From: Pseudomonas sp. 2FG
GTDB taxonomy: Bacteria > Pseudomonadota > Gammaproteobacteria > Pseudomonadales > Pseudomonadaceae
Reading direction: 5' to 3'
DNA length: 64,000 nt
NCBI RefSeq assembly: GCF_005502935.1
Contig: NZ_SCMP01000003.1
Location: 62,001-126,000 of the forward strand
In this document: in pieces, positions 9,795 to 17,949 of the stretch
Layout: each line of letters opens with the position of its first letter
Numbering within the stretch: position 1 is the first letter of the stretch
The notes under the pieces: model-generated
The model's input: only the letters and a program-made list of their open reading frames with translations
The model's database searches: none
What the model was told of the DNA's origin: nothing
Made by a program: the position numbers and the translations under genes

Positions 9795-10115
9795 ATGAAA
9801 ATATCCGGTGGTTTCGATGCTCGCCGCCTCCGCCAACGCGGCCCGAGTAGCTGGCGCTGGCGCCTCGGCGCAGGCCTTTCCGCGCTGTTCGCGGCGCTCG
9901 GAGTCCTGCTGGCCATGGCGGGCGCCGCGACCCTGCTCGGCCGCCCGCCGGCATTAGGCTCGCTGAATGCGACCCCCAGCGCCGCCGGCATCTGGTTGGT
10001 GGTTGGCTTGTTGCTGCTGTGGGTCGGCGTGATTGCCTGGCGCAGATGTCGGCGGCGTTTGCGCCGGCCCAGCGACCTGAGCCTGGCGCCCCACCTGCTG
10101 AAGAAGCGCGACTGA
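9795..10115 (+). CDS. Small two-helix membrane protein of unknown function
   Basis: A 106-residue protein from the ATG at 9795, which has a good AAAGGAAAG ribosome site; the frame is open from 9756 but that start has none. Two hydrophobic segments, about residues 25-50 and 66-85, are separated by a short polar loop. The C-terminus is strongly basic (RRCRRRLRRPSDLS), which should stay in the cytoplasm. A gene of similar size stands at the same place in P. aeruginosa by memory. No function can be assigned. Confidence 0.7.
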   Translation: MKISGGFDARRLRQRGPSSWRWRLGAGLSALFAALGVLLAMAGAATLLGRPPALGSLNATPSAAGIWLVVGLLLLWVGVIAWRRCRRRLRRPSDLSLAPHLLKKRD

Positions 10116-10164
10116 CGCCACTGCCGCGCGAATGGTTACACTAGGCGCCTTCGCGGAGGCCTCT

Positions 10165-10722
10165 ATGCAAGACGACGACTTTTCCCTGTTCAAATCCGAG
10201 ATTCGCGGCGTCAAGCCGATCCAGCACGACCGCGCCGACACCGGCAAACCCAAGGCCGATCGCGCGCGCATCGCCACCCTGCGCCAGGCCGCGACCGTGC
10301 GCGAGGGCGCGCTGAAAGTCGACGGCCTGTCCGATCAGTTTGTCATCGACGTCGGCCCGGAAGATGCCCTGAACTGGGCCCGCGACGGAGTGCAAGAAGG
10401 CCAGATGCGCAAACTCAAGCTGGGTCAGATCGGCTTCGAGGGCAGCCTCGACCTACATGGCATGAGCGTGGAAAAAGCCCGCGACACCCTGTGGGAATTC
10501 CTTGCCGAGGCGGCCAAGCTCGAAGTGCGCTGCGTGCGCATCACCCACGGCAAGGCGGTGCGCCTGGATGGCAAACGGCCCATGCTCAAAAGCCACGTCA
10601 ACACCTGGCTACGCCAGCATCCGCAAGTGCTCGGCTTCACCTCATGCCTGCCCAAACACGGCGGCACCGGGGCGATTTACCTGATGCTCAAACGCACCAT
10701 GCTGGACGGTCGCGACGAGTAA
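10165..10722 (+). CDS. Smr-domain protein (YfcN/SmrA-like nuclease domain)
   Basis: A 185-residue protein whose C-terminal half is an Smr domain: GSLDLHGMSVEKARDTLWEF near residues 93-112, then RCVRITHGKA and LPKHGGTGAIYLMLKR. Stand-alone Smr proteins nick nucleic acids or act in ribosome rescue; the exact role here is not known. The ATG at 10165 follows a GCGGAGG ribosome site, and an upstream start at 10132 lacks one. The gene sits just before folE, as in P. aeruginosa. Confidence 0.85.
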   Translation: MQDDDFSLFKSEIRGVKPIQHDRADTGKPKADRARIATLRQAATVREGALKVDGLSDQFVIDVGPEDALNWARDGVQEGQMRKLKLGQIGFEGSLDLHGMSVEKARDTLWEFLAEAAKLEVRCVRITHGKAVRLDGKRPMLKSHVNTWLRQHPQVLGFTSCLPKHGGTGAIYLMLKRTMLDGRDE

Positions 10723-10812
10723 TCAGTTACGCCACAACCCTTGCCAGTCGCAGCGTCGCTGCCCTACCCTGCGTCTTTGTACCCTGTCCATAAAAGCCTC
10801 ACAGGTAGATCC

Positions 10813-11358
10813 ATGTCCCTGGAACAGAACTACACCGCGATTCTCGGCCAGCTTGGCGAGGACGCTTCCCGCGAAGGTCTGCTCGACACGCCCAAGCGCG
10901 CCGCCAAAGCCATGCAGTACCTCTGCCGCGGTTATCAGCAGAACCTCGACGAAGTCGTCAACGACGCCCTGTTCAGCTCCGACAACAGCGAAATGGTGCT
11001 GGTGAAGCACGTCGAGCTGTACTCGCTATGCGAGCACCACCTGCTGCCCTTCATCGGCAAGGCGCATGTCGCGTACATTCCCAACGGCAAGGTGCTCGGC
11101 CTGTCCAAGGTCGCGCGGATCGTCGACATGTACGCGCGGCGCCTGCAGATTCAGGAAAACCTCACCCGCCAGATCGCCGAAGCCATTCAGCAGGTCACCG
11201 GAGCTCTGGGCGTCGCGGTAGTCATCGAAGCCCAGCACATGTGCATGATGATGCGCGGCGTGGAGAAGCAGAACTCCACCATGGTTACCTCGGTGATGCT
11301 CGGCGAATTCCGGGAAAACGCCGCCACCCGCAGCGAATTCCTCAGCCTGATCAACTGA
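10813..11358 (+). CDS. folE: GTP cyclohydrolase I
   Basis: The enzyme converts GTP to dihydroneopterin triphosphate, the entry to folate and pterin synthesis. The 181-residue protein carries the zinc ligands C73, H76 ([10 protein letters not shown]) and C144 ([10 protein letters not shown]), so it is the zinc-dependent type IA/B rather than the COG1469 type. The ATG at 10813 gives the normal length; the longer frame from 10741 is unlike the family. Its transcription terminator has been split by the IS4 element that follows. Confidence 0.94.
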   Translation: MSLEQNYTAILGQLGEDASREGLLDTPKRAAKAMQYLCRGYQQNLDEVVNDALFSSDNSEMVLVKHVELYSLCEHHLLPFIGKAHVAYIPNGKVLGLSKVARIVDMYARRLQIQENLTRQIAEAIQQVTGALGVAVVIEAQHMCMMMRGVEKQNSTMVTSVMLGEFRENAATRSEFLSLIN

Positions 11359-11378
11359 TCTGTAGGACATAAAAAATC

Positions 11379-11389
11379 GGCCTTGCGCC
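11379..11389. repeat. Left copy of the 11-bp IS target-site duplication
   Basis: GGCCTTGCGCC directly left of the element, identical to 12816-12826. The sequence is itself a small hairpin (GGC/GCC around CTTGC). Confidence 0.92.
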
Positions 11390-11390
11390 T

Positions 11391-11428
11391 AATGCCAGTC
11401 AGTTAAGCTGACTGGCATTTTTGTTTTT
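11391..11428 (+). terminator. Intrinsic terminator formed by the left end of the IS
   Basis: A perfect 12-bp stem (11391-11402 with 11408-11419), loop TTAAG, is followed on the plus strand by TTTTTGTTTTT. It should stop folE transcripts entering the element. The same hairpin includes the left inverted repeat and the last codons of the transposase gene. Confidence 0.8.
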
Positions 11429-12730
11429 GATCGGATACTTCGGAGATTTGAGCCTGATCGCACGGGGATAAATGCGCTCCTCACGCCGATGAGGTAGAAC
11501 GTAATGCATGGCAGAAGCATGCAACTCAGCCAAGTACTTGGGGATATTCCCTGAACGGTCGGCTGAAACGCTGTTGATGAACCCTAAGATCGCCCAGGTA
11601 CAGGCTGTAAAACTCATTTCACACGGGTAAATACCCGGACAATGTCGGCTCATTTCCACCATCTGATAGCGCAACAGGTTGTAACCCAACAACACCCCCC
11701 AAAGCTCCTGCTCGATCATCCCGGGTGTCTTGCTGCGCAACGTATAGCTGCTGTTTAGCAGCGTCTGTTTCATTTCCCGAAACCCTAATTCGATCTCCCA
11801 TCGCTGGCTGTACAGATCGACAATTTCGTCGGGTGGGAAACGTAGAGGATCGGCCATTGACGTCAGGATCTGGCGAACCTTGCCCTTGACGGTTTTGCTC
11901 AGAAGTCGCGCCATCAGGCGCTCCGGCAGCCCCGGCCATTGTTTGCGGGCCTGCGGCGAAGTGCTTAACGAGACAACAGCATCCTGGCGTCCCAGACGCT
12001 TGACCACCTCGTACTGCGCACCTTTGCGCAGCGGCATCAGCCAGTGACGCTCGATACCTGCCTGCTGCCATTGATGCAGTAAACCCAAGGAATAAAAGCC
12101 GCGATCAAACAGCGTCAACGAGTGGTCAGGCGTAGTTTCGATGAGCTGTTCGGCCAGTTTCATTTCGTTGCTGCGATAGCCATCAAAAGCGCTGCCGATC
12201 AGCAAGTGGCTGGTCAATTCCATCTGACACACCATGCGTATCTGAGGAAAACCGGTATCGCCATGCTGGTTGCTGGCACTGCCGTAGCGTTCACGGTTCT
12301 CCGGCGTATCTGGTGTGCGCCAAACAACTCCGTCGACCCCCAGTAAGCGCAAGCCGGCCCAGGTCGGATGGTCTGCGGCTTCATGCCAGCTTTTCTGAGT
12401 CAGATCGAAGACTTGTCGTACCGCCTCGCTGCCCAGTCTCTGACGGGCTTGGACTACAGCGCTGGGCGCGACCAAGGGGCGCTGCCCAGGCAGCATGATG
12501 TTCATTCGACTGACCACATCCCAAGCCGACATGCGCCGAAAGAACGCCATGGAGATGACGCACCAGAGCATCATTTCCAACGGCAAGCGTCGCTTGCGTA
12601 GGGTCGCGACGCCAGCGTGTTCCAGCGCCTGCTCGACCAAGGAAGGGTCGAGCAATGAATCCAACCCCTCGATTGAGTTAGGGGTGGAGGCGATGTTGTG
12701 GGTCAGTTCCAGTGCCCGAGCGAGACGCAT
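11399..12730 (-). CDS. IS4-family transposase
   Basis: The DDE transposase is 443 residues from the ATG at 12730, the same size and N-terminus type as E. coli IS4 InsG ([12 protein letters not shown] here). The catalytic residues are seen in [17 protein letters not shown] (first Asp), [13 protein letters not shown] (second Asp) and [16 protein letters not shown] (Glu with the Y-R-K signature). The frame extends upstream to a TTG at 12781, but those codons run through a hairpin that covers the ribosome site. The stop codon lies inside the left terminal repeat. No frameshift or internal stop is present. Confidence 0.95.
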   Translation of the reverse strand: MRLARALELTHNIASTPNSIEGLDSLLDPSLVEQALEHAGVATLRKRRLPLEMMLWCVISMAFFRRMSAWDVVSRMNIMLPGQRPLVAPSAVVQARQRLGSEAVRQVFDLTQKSWHEAADHPTWAGLRLLGVDGVVWRTPDTPENRERYGSASNQHGDTGFPQIRMVCQMELTSHLLIGSAFDGYRSNEMKLAEQLIETTPDHSLTLFDRGFYSLGLLHQWQQAGIERHWLMPLRKGAQYEVVKRLGRQDAVVSLSTSPQARKQWPGLPERLMARLLSKTVKGKVRQILTSMADPLRFPPDEIVDLYSQRWEIELGFREMKQTLLNSSYTLRSKTPGMIEQELWGVLLGYNLLRYQMVEMSRHCPGIYPCEMSFTACTWAILGFINSVSADRSGNIPKYLAELHASAMHYVLPHRREERIYPRAIRLKSPKYPIKNKNASQLN

Positions 12731-12735
12731 AAAAA

Positions 12736-12763
12736 AATCCGATGCCAGTTCAGGCATCGGATT
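12736..12763 (-). promoter_or_regulatory. Hairpin over the transposase ribosome site (anti-readthrough)
   Basis: An 11-bp perfect stem (AATCCGATGCC with GGCATCGGATT, 6-nt loop) is followed on the minus strand by a run of seven T and then the transposase ATG. Read from outside, the transcript would fold, terminate or hide the GGA of the ribosome site. This is the arrangement by which IS10, IS50 and IS4-type elements block activation by neighbouring promoters. Confidence 0.65.
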
Positions 12764-12815
12764 CTGTTTTTTTGCGGCCAAAGGTCAAGCCGTGAGGCTT
12801 AACTGATCGGCATTA

Positions 12816-12826
12816 GGCCTTGCGCC
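12816..12826. repeat. Right copy of the IS target-site duplication, remnant of the folE terminator
   Basis: GGCCTTGCGCC followed by GGTTTTTT. Joining the left flank (AAAAAATC) and this right flank around a single copy rebuilds a typical intrinsic terminator with flanking A and T runs, so the element appears to have entered the folE terminator. Confidence 0.9.
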
Positions 12827-12863
12827 GGTTTTTTTATATCTTGCAGACCGCTGCTTGGTTGCC

Positions 12864-13628
12864 TCAGGTACGGGTGATCGAGGCGCCGCCATCGACCAAG
12901 GAGGCCGTACCGGTCACAAACGCGGAGTCGTCGGAGGCGAGATAGAGCACTGAACGGGCCAGCTCTTCCGGTTTAGCGACACGCTTCAGGGCGTGCAGGT
13001 TGGTGATAAAGGCTTGCGACTCCGCCGTGTCGTTCATGTCGCGGTACATCGGAGTATCCACCGCGCCCGGTAAAATCGAATTGACGCGTACACCCTGCGG
13101 GCCGTATTCGGCGGCCAGCGCCTGGGTCAGCCCGATCAATCCCGATTTGCTCGCGGCATAGGCGGCAACACCAGGGAAGGCGAAGGAATAGCCGACAAAG
13201 GTCGAGGTGAAAATAATCGAGCCGCCCCCCTGCTTGATCATCTCGGGGATCTGGTGCTTGGCGCCTAGAAAGGCACTGGTCAGGTTGATTGCCAAGGTCT
13301 CCGTCCAGCCCTTTTCAGAGACCTCGGTAGTCGGCGCCTGCTCGCCCAGAGTACCGGCGTTATTGAAGGCGATATCGAGGCGACCAAAGCGGCCGACCGC
13401 CAGGGCCACCAAGGCTTTCGCAAAGTCTTCCGACTGCACGTCACCGGCCAGGGCGACGGCTTCACCTCCGGCGGCGCCGATCTCGGCGACCAGCTTCGCC
13501 AGTTCGGCGTCACGGCGGGCGGCAACTACGACTTTCGCCCCTTCCTCGGCGAACAGTTTGGCGGTGGCCAGGCCAATGCCTGAACTCGCGCCCGTGACTA
13601 TGGCTACTTTTCCAGTCAAACGTCCCAT
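12864..13628 (-). CDS. SDR-family oxidoreductase
   Basis: A 254-residue classical short-chain dehydrogenase. The NAD(P)-binding TGASSGIG is near residue 13, followed by NNAG, and the catalytic YAASKSG is present with the upstream Ser in FTSTFVGYSF. The ATG at 13628 follows GAGGTG; a GTG two codons upstream is possible. The substrate is unknown. It is divergent from a LysR gene, so the LysR protein probably controls it. The pair lies between folE and the hemerythrin gene that are neighbours in P. aeruginosa by memory, so it may be an accessory insertion. Confidence 0.88.
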   Translation of the reverse strand: MGRLTGKVAIVTGASSGIGLATAKLFAEEGAKVVVAARRDAELAKLVAEIGAAGGEAVALAGDVQSEDFAKALVALAVGRFGRLDIAFNNAGTLGEQAPTTEVSEKGWTETLAINLTSAFLGAKHQIPEMIKQGGGSIIFTSTFVGYSFAFPGVAAYAASKSGLIGLTQALAAEYGPQGVRVNSILPGAVDTPMYRDMNDTAESQAFITNLHALKRVAKPEELARSVLYLASDDSAFVTGTASLVDGGASITRT

Positions 13629-13736
13629 TTTCACCTCAGCTCTGCGTTGTATCGGCTGGCGCCGGATGCGCTAGTCGTTGGAGGTAAATCTATGCTTCAG
13701 ATTGAGTTGGAAGAAGGCAGTAAAAATGCTCTTATC

Positions 13737-13753
13737 GTTCATCTTTTATGAAC
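13737..13753. promoter_or_regulatory. Inverted repeat, likely LysR-type box
   Basis: GTTCATCTTTTATGAAC has perfect 6-bp arms and a 5-bp spacer, and contains a T-N11-A core (TCATCTTTTATGA). It lies 16 bp before the LysR start in the divergent intergenic region, as expected for autoregulation. Confidence 0.5.
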
Positions 13754-13769
13754 AAAGCGAGAGTGAAAA

Positions 13770-14669
13770 ATGGACCGCTTGCGCGCCTTTGAAGTGTTCG
13801 TGACGGTGGTGAGTCGCGGCAGTTTCACCCGTGCAGCCGATGCCCTCGACACCTCGCCCGCCAACGTGACCCGCTACGTCAACGAGTTAGAGTCGCACCT
13901 CGGTACCCGCTTGCTGAATCGTAGTTCACGCAAACTCTCGCTCACCGAGAGCGGCGAAGCGCTCTTCGAACGGAGCAAATCCATCCTCGACGAGGTCGCG
14001 GAAACCGAGGCGTTGGTCTCATCCAGTTCGTTGCAGCCACGCGGCCGGCTGCGGATCAACGCACCGCTGAGCTTCGGCATTCTGCACCTGGCGCCACTGT
14101 GGCCCGAGTTCATGCAGAAGTACCCCGACGTGGAACTCGATGTGACCTTGAACGACCGGGTTGTCGATCTCGTCGAGGATGGCTATGACCTGGCCATCCG
14201 CATCTCCCGCGCCGGTACGACCAGCCACGCGGCGCGCAAACTGGCGACCTCGCAAAATATTCTGTGCGCCTCGCCTGACTACCTGAAACGTCACGGCCAG
14301 CCCCAGACCCCGACTGATCTGCGCGAGCATGCTTGCGTTTGCTACACCTACTCGGGCGACGAGTGGCACTTCAGCGACGCTGACGGCAAGACCCATAGCG
14401 TGAAAGTGACTGGCCAGATGCACTGCAACAATGGCGATACCGCTCGGGCTGCGGCATTGGCCGGGCGCGGGGTGATCTGGCAACCCACCTTCCTGATCGG
14501 TGACGACCTACGCGCAGGCCGACTGGTGCCGCTGCTGCCCGGCTATCGCTTAGCGGAAATCGACGTACTGGCCATGTACCCAAGCCGTCGTCACCTGAGT
14601 GCCAAGGTGCGGGTGATGGTGGATTTTTTGGTCGAGGCGTTTAGCGGCGTGCCGCCCTGGGATCGCTAA
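13770..14669 (+). CDS. LysR-family transcriptional regulator
   Basis: A 299-residue LTTR. The N-terminal winged helix-turn-helix is clear (FEVFVTVVSRGSFTRAADAL, then SPANVTRYVNELESHLGTRL), followed by the effector-binding domain beginning near residue 90 (GRLRINAPLSFG). This type (CrgA/DsdC-like group) often controls an adjacent oxidoreductase. It is divergent from the SDR gene, and a palindrome lies between the two starts. The inducer is unknown. Confidence 0.9.
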   Translation: MDRLRAFEVFVTVVSRGSFTRAADALDTSPANVTRYVNELESHLGTRLLNRSSRKLSLTESGEALFERSKSILDEVAETEALVSSSSLQPRGRLRINAPLSFGILHLAPLWPEFMQKYPDVELDVTLNDRVVDLVEDGYDLAIRISRAGTTSHAARKLATSQNILCASPDYLKRHGQPQTPTDLREHACVCYTYSGDEWHFSDADGKTHSVKVTGQMHCNNGDTARAAALAGRGVIWQPTFLIGDDLRAGRLVPLLPGYRLAEIDVLAMYPSRRHLSAKVRVMVDFLVEAFSGVPPWDR

Positions 14670-14821
14670 GCACCGTTTCGAATCAATAGCCTTGCTCCAC
14701 GACTCGATCCAGGCTCGGCGCACGCATTGGTTGATCTGTGTCAGGCCGCGTTCTAGACGCCCTGGGTAGTCTTGGCGAAGCGCTCACATGCAGGTGAGCG
14801 GCACGCTAAGGAATGAGTTAA

Positions 14822-15286
14822 ATGGCCTATTTGACCTGGCAAGACGACCTGAACACCGGCATTCAAGTCATCGACGATCAGCACAAACGCATCGTCGACA
14901 TGATCAACCTACTGCACCAAGCCCAGGAGCATGGGCGCAGTCGCAGTGAAGTGGGCGATGTGCTGAACGAACTGGTGGATTACACCCTGTCGCATTTCGC
15001 CTTCGAAGAATCGCTGCTGGAGGAGGCGGGTTACGAGTTCAGCCGCCCGCACAAGCGCGTCCATGAAATCTTCATTGGCCGGGTGAGCGACTACAACCTG
15101 CGCTTCAAGGCCGGCGAAGACATCACCCAGGAACTCATCGGCTTACTCTCGCGCTGGCTGTTCAACCATATCCGCACCGACGATGCCGGCTATGTGCAGG
15201 CGGTGAAGGACAACATGAACACCCTGGTCAGTGATAAGCGCGCCGGCGGCTGGTTCTCGCGCTCGATCAAGCAGTTTTTCAACTAG
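14822..15286 (+). CDS. Bacteriohemerythrin
   Basis: A 154-residue cytosolic di-iron oxygen-binding protein. All ligands of the family are visible: H21, H58, E62, H77, H81, H116 and D121. In P. aeruginosa a homologue near folE is oxygen-responsive, but here there is no recognisable Anr box that I could support. The gene is monocistronic and is followed by a long inverted repeat. Confidence 0.93.
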   Translation: MAYLTWQDDLNTGIQVIDDQHKRIVDMINLLHQAQEHGRSRSEVGDVLNELVDYTLSHFAFEESLLEEAGYEFSRPHKRVHEIFIGRVSDYNLRFKAGEDITQELIGLLSRWLFNHIRTDDAGYVQAVKDNMNTLVSDKRAGGWFSRSIKQFFN

Positions 15287-15297
15287 GCCGGGCTTTT

Positions 15298-15355
15298 GTA
15301 GGCTGGGCTTCAGCCCACCGATACAGGCTGCGTGGTGGGCTGAAGCCCACCCTAC
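15298..15355. repeat. REP-like inverted repeat
   Basis: Two 22-nt arms (15298-15319 and 15334-15355) with the core TGGGCTTCAGCCCACC are complementary with one mismatch around a 14-nt loop. Each arm also folds on itself. This is a common Pseudomonas intergenic palindrome type. No T run follows, so it is not a classic terminator. Confidence 0.75.
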
Positions 15356-15442
15356 GCCTACCTGCTGTCCTTAACTGGGGCCAGCCTCGGCACATTCAGG
15401 TAAGCTGCCACCCTCGAATCGTCACCGAAAGGGCAGGCTGCA

Positions 15443-15814
15443 GTGTTTATCAAGGCATTAAGAGTTGGCTTGGGCCAACTGATCGTGTTCATCGACTTCA
15501 TCACCCGGCCACGCAAGCTGCGTCGCCCCGCCGAAGCACAGGCCCAGGTCAATCAGGCCGCCGCGGGTCTATCGCTCTACCAATTTCACGCGTGCCCCTT
15601 CTGTGTGCGCACCCGTCGTACCCTTCATCGCCTGAACCTGCCAATCGCCCTGCGCGATGCGAAGAACAACCCACAGGACCGGCAAACCCTGCTGACCGAG
15701 GGCGGGGCGATCAAGGTGCCGTGCCTGCGCATCGAGGAAAACGGCCAGGTCACTTGGATGTACGAGTCCAAGGTCATCATGCAATACCTGCAAGACCGCT
15801 TTGCGGCGTACTAA
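15443..15814 (+). CDS. Glutaredoxin-like protein with N-terminal hydrophobic segment
   Basis: A 123-residue protein starting at GTG 15443. Residues 46-123 form a thioredoxin/GST N-terminal fold with the redox motif CPFC (C51, C54) and the later KVPCLRIEENG cis-proline segment. The first 20 residues are hydrophobic and may tether the protein to the membrane. The C-terminal YESKVIMQYL is like the glutathione-binding helix of GSTs. The partner is not known. No operon context helps. Confidence 0.85.
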   Translation: MFIKALRVGLGQLIVFIDFITRPRKLRRPAEAQAQVNQAAAGLSLYQFHACPFCVRTRRTLHRLNLPIALRDAKNNPQDRQTLLTEGGAIKVPCLRIEENGQVTWMYESKVIMQYLQDRFAAY

Positions 15815-16072
15815 ACCGCTCTAGCTCATAAGCTCATGGCCTGGCGATGCTCGGGCTATGAGCCAAGGCCAAGGGCAACTCACCGCTCAATACGCAACGC
15901 TCTAGGCTGACGAGTCCACCGACGACTAGCGGCTGCGGCCATCGACCTTAGTCACCTTCAGCGTCTCCAACTCCACCCCAGCCAGGCAACGCACATTCAC
16001 CGCGGCCATCTCGCCATTTCTGCCGGCAGAAAACCGGCCAATGGCCGATTTTAGTCTTAGTCCGCACGACGC

Positions 16073-16675
16073 TCAGTCGAGCATAGCGACATGCCTCGGG
16101 TGGCTGGCGACGCGCTGCAACCAGGCCTGAATCGCCGGGTAGCCGCTCAAGTCGAAGCCGCCCTCGGCGGCCACATGGGTGTAGGCGTAGAGCGCAATAT
16201 CGGCAATCGAGTAACTCTCGCCGACCAGATACGCGGTGCGCTTGAGCTGCTGCTCCATCACCTTCAGCGCCTTGTGGCCGCGCACCTGGCAGGTCTGGTA
16301 CTCCTCCAGACGCTCGGCCGGCATGCCCTGATACAGCTGGATAAAGCGCGCGACGGCGATATAGGGCTCATGGCTGTATTGCTCGAAGAACTGCCACTGC
16401 AACACCTGGGTACGCAGGCGCGGCTCGCTCGGCAGGAACTCGCTGCCGTCGGCGAGAAAATTCAGGATGGCATTCGATTCCCACAAGCAGCTGCCGTCTT
16501 CCAGTTGCAGCACCGGAATCTTGCCGTTGGGGTTCATCTCGAGAAACTCGGGGGTCTGGGTCTCACCCTTGAGGATATCGACCGGCACCCACTTCGACTC
16601 TTTGCCGAGCAGATGCAACATCAGCTTGATCTTGTAGCAGTTGCCCGAGCGGTAATCGCCGTAAACCTTGTACAT
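16073..16675 (-). CDS. Glutathione S-transferase family protein
   Basis: A 200-residue cytosolic protein with the N-terminal thioredoxin-fold domain (about 1-80; MYKVYGDYRSGNCYKIKLML, NPNGKIPVLQL, WESNAIL) and a helical C-terminal domain. It lies 12 bp after the aminotransferase gene on the same strand, so the two form an operon. The substrate is unknown. The operon is divergent from the MarR gene with twin operators, suggesting induction by a small molecule. The 258 bp between this gene and the glutaredoxin gene show nothing recognisable. Confidence 0.9.
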   Translation of the reverse strand: MYKVYGDYRSGNCYKIKLMLHLLGKESKWVPVDILKGETQTPEFLEMNPNGKIPVLQLEDGSCLWESNAILNFLADGSEFLPSEPRLRTQVLQWQFFEQYSHEPYIAVARFIQLYQGMPAERLEEYQTCQVRGHKALKVMEQQLKRTAYLVGESYSIADIALYAYTHVAAEGGFDLSGYPAIQAWLQRVASHPRHVAMLD

Positions 16676-16687
16676 CGCAACCTCCTG

Positions 16688-17854
16688 TTAAGCCGCCTCG
16701 GCGGTTTGTGCTTGGCGAATCACCTTGGCCAGTCGTTGGAGCCCTTCGCTCAAACGCTCCGGCGCGATATGGCTGAAATTCAGCCGCAGATAGCCCGGAT
16801 TCTGCTCCGGATGGGTGAAGAACGGCTCACCCGGCATAAAGGCCACGTTCTGCTCCAGCGCCGGCTTGAGCAGCGTGCGGGTGTCCAGCGGCTGCTTCAG
16901 GGTCAGCCAGAAGAACAGCCCACCCTGGGGAATGTTCCAGCTCGCCAGCTCGCCGAAATGCTCGTCCAGCGCGACCTGCATGGCATCGCGGCGCACCCGG
17001 TAGAAGTCCCGCAGTTCGGCCAGATGCTCACGGTAATGCCGGGTGCCGATCCACTGCAGTGCCTGCCACTGGCCGATGCGGTTGGTGTGCAGATCCGCCG
17101 ACTGCTTGAGCCGCAGCAGGTGCGGGAACAGATCCGGCGTGGCAATCAGGAAGCCCACCCGCAGGCCCGGCAACAGGGTTTTCGAGACGGTGCCGGTGTA
17201 GATCCAGCTGGCCTTCTGCAGGCGACTGACGATTGGTGTGGCACTGCCAGCGTCGAACACCAGTTCGCGGTAAGGCTCATCCTCGATCAGGGTCACACCA
17301 AACTCGTCCAGCAGCGCCGCCACGGCATCGCGCTTGGCTTCGCTGTAACGCACACCGGACGGATTCTGGAAGGTCGGGATCAGGTAGGCGAACGCCGGCT
17401 TGTGCTGCTCCAGGCGCTGGCGCAGCACCAGCAGTTCCGGGCCATCGGCTTCCTGCGGCACGGTGATGCAGTCGGCGCCGAACAGCTGGAAGGCTTGCAG
17501 CGCGGCCAGGTAAGTCGGCGCCTCGAGCAGCACCTCGGTGCCCGGATCGATAAACAGCTTGGCGGCCAGATCCAGCGTCTGCTGCGAGCCGCTGACGATC
17601 AGCACCTGGCTGGCGTCGCAGGGTACGCCCAGCTCACGCGCTTCGGCGGCTATGGCTTCACGCAACTCTGGCTCGCCTTCGCTCATGCCGTATTGGCCCA
17701 TGCCCGTCGGCATGTCCGCCCACTCCACCCGCGGCAACATCGGCTCGGCCGGCAGGCCACCGGCGAACGACATCACTTCCGGACGCTGCGCCGCGGCCAG
17801 GATTTCGCGGATCAAAGAGCTTTTTAGGCGGGTGATACGTTCGGAGAAGGCCAT
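16688..17854 (-). CDS. PLP-dependent aminotransferase, class I/II
   Basis: A 388-residue fold-type I aminotransferase without a DNA-binding domain. The segments MSFAGGLPAEPMLP, TFQNPSGVRYS, and the PLP-lysine region TGTVSKTLLPGLRVGFL resemble the 2-aminoadipate/valine-pyruvate aminotransferase group (LysN-like). The physiological amino acid cannot be decided from sequence. It is the first gene of the operon with the GST and shares a control region with marR. Confidence 0.88.
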   Translation of the reverse strand: MAFSERITRLKSSLIREILAAAQRPEVMSFAGGLPAEPMLPRVEWADMPTGMGQYGMSEGEPELREAIAAEARELGVPCDASQVLIVSGSQQTLDLAAKLFIDPGTEVLLEAPTYLAALQAFQLFGADCITVPQEADGPELLVLRQRLEQHKPAFAYLIPTFQNPSGVRYSEAKRDAVAALLDEFGVTLIEDEPYRELVFDAGSATPIVSRLQKASWIYTGTVSKTLLPGLRVGFLIATPDLFPHLLRLKQSADLHTNRIGQWQALQWIGTRHYREHLAELRDFYRVRRDAMQVALDEHFGELASWNIPQGGLFFWLTLKQPLDTRTLLKPALEQNVAFMPGEPFFTHPEQNPGYLRLNFSHIAPERLSEGLQRLAKVIRQAQTAEAA

Positions 17855-17888
17855 TCAAGTCACCGGTAGCAAAGGCAAAGAAAAATAA

Positions 17889-17903
17889 GTCAAACTGATT
17901 GAC
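17889..17903. promoter_or_regulatory. MarR-type operator, distal copy
   Basis: GTCAAACTGATTGAC, a perfect GTCAA-N5-TTGAC palindrome, lies 35 bp from the aminotransferase start. A second copy with the same architecture is 42 bp away, centre to centre, about four helical turns. Confidence 0.65.
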
Positions 17904-17930
17904 CGAAACTACGACGCCCCGGGTAGATAC

Positions 17931-17945
17931 GTCAATATGCTTGAC
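17931..17945. promoter_or_regulatory. MarR-type operator, proximal copy
   Basis: GTCAATATGCTTGAC, again GTCAA-N5-TTGAC, ends four bases before the MarR start codon and so should repress marR directly. Confidence 0.65.
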
Positions 17946-17949
17946 CTGA

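Larger units (their letters stand above)
11390..12815 (-). mobile_element. Complete IS4-family insertion sequence, 1426 bp
   Basis: The element is bounded by imperfect terminal inverted repeats: TAATGCCAGTCAGTTAAGC at the left end and TAATGCCGATCAGTTAAGC at the right end when read inward, 17 of 19 identical. An exact 11-bp target duplication, GGCCTTGCGCC, flanks it at 11379-11389 and 12816-12826. It has one long transposase gene on the minus strand. Size, duplication length and transposase place it with IS4 itself. Intact ends and gene suggest a recent, perhaps active copy. Confidence 0.95.

Noticed and set aside
11379..11428. A possible attachment site of an integrated phage or island beside folE
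   Set aside because: The direct repeat is explained by the IS4 target duplication; no integrase or tRNA gene is present.
15815..16072. A small gene between the glutaredoxin and GST genes
   Set aside because: Several short frames exist, none with a ribosome site, a domain or a sensible composition.
16091..17827. A 578-codon plus-strand frame over the GST and aminotransferase genes
   Set aside because: Both sense genes have complete motifs; the antisense product is Gln/Arg/Leu-rich without any domain.
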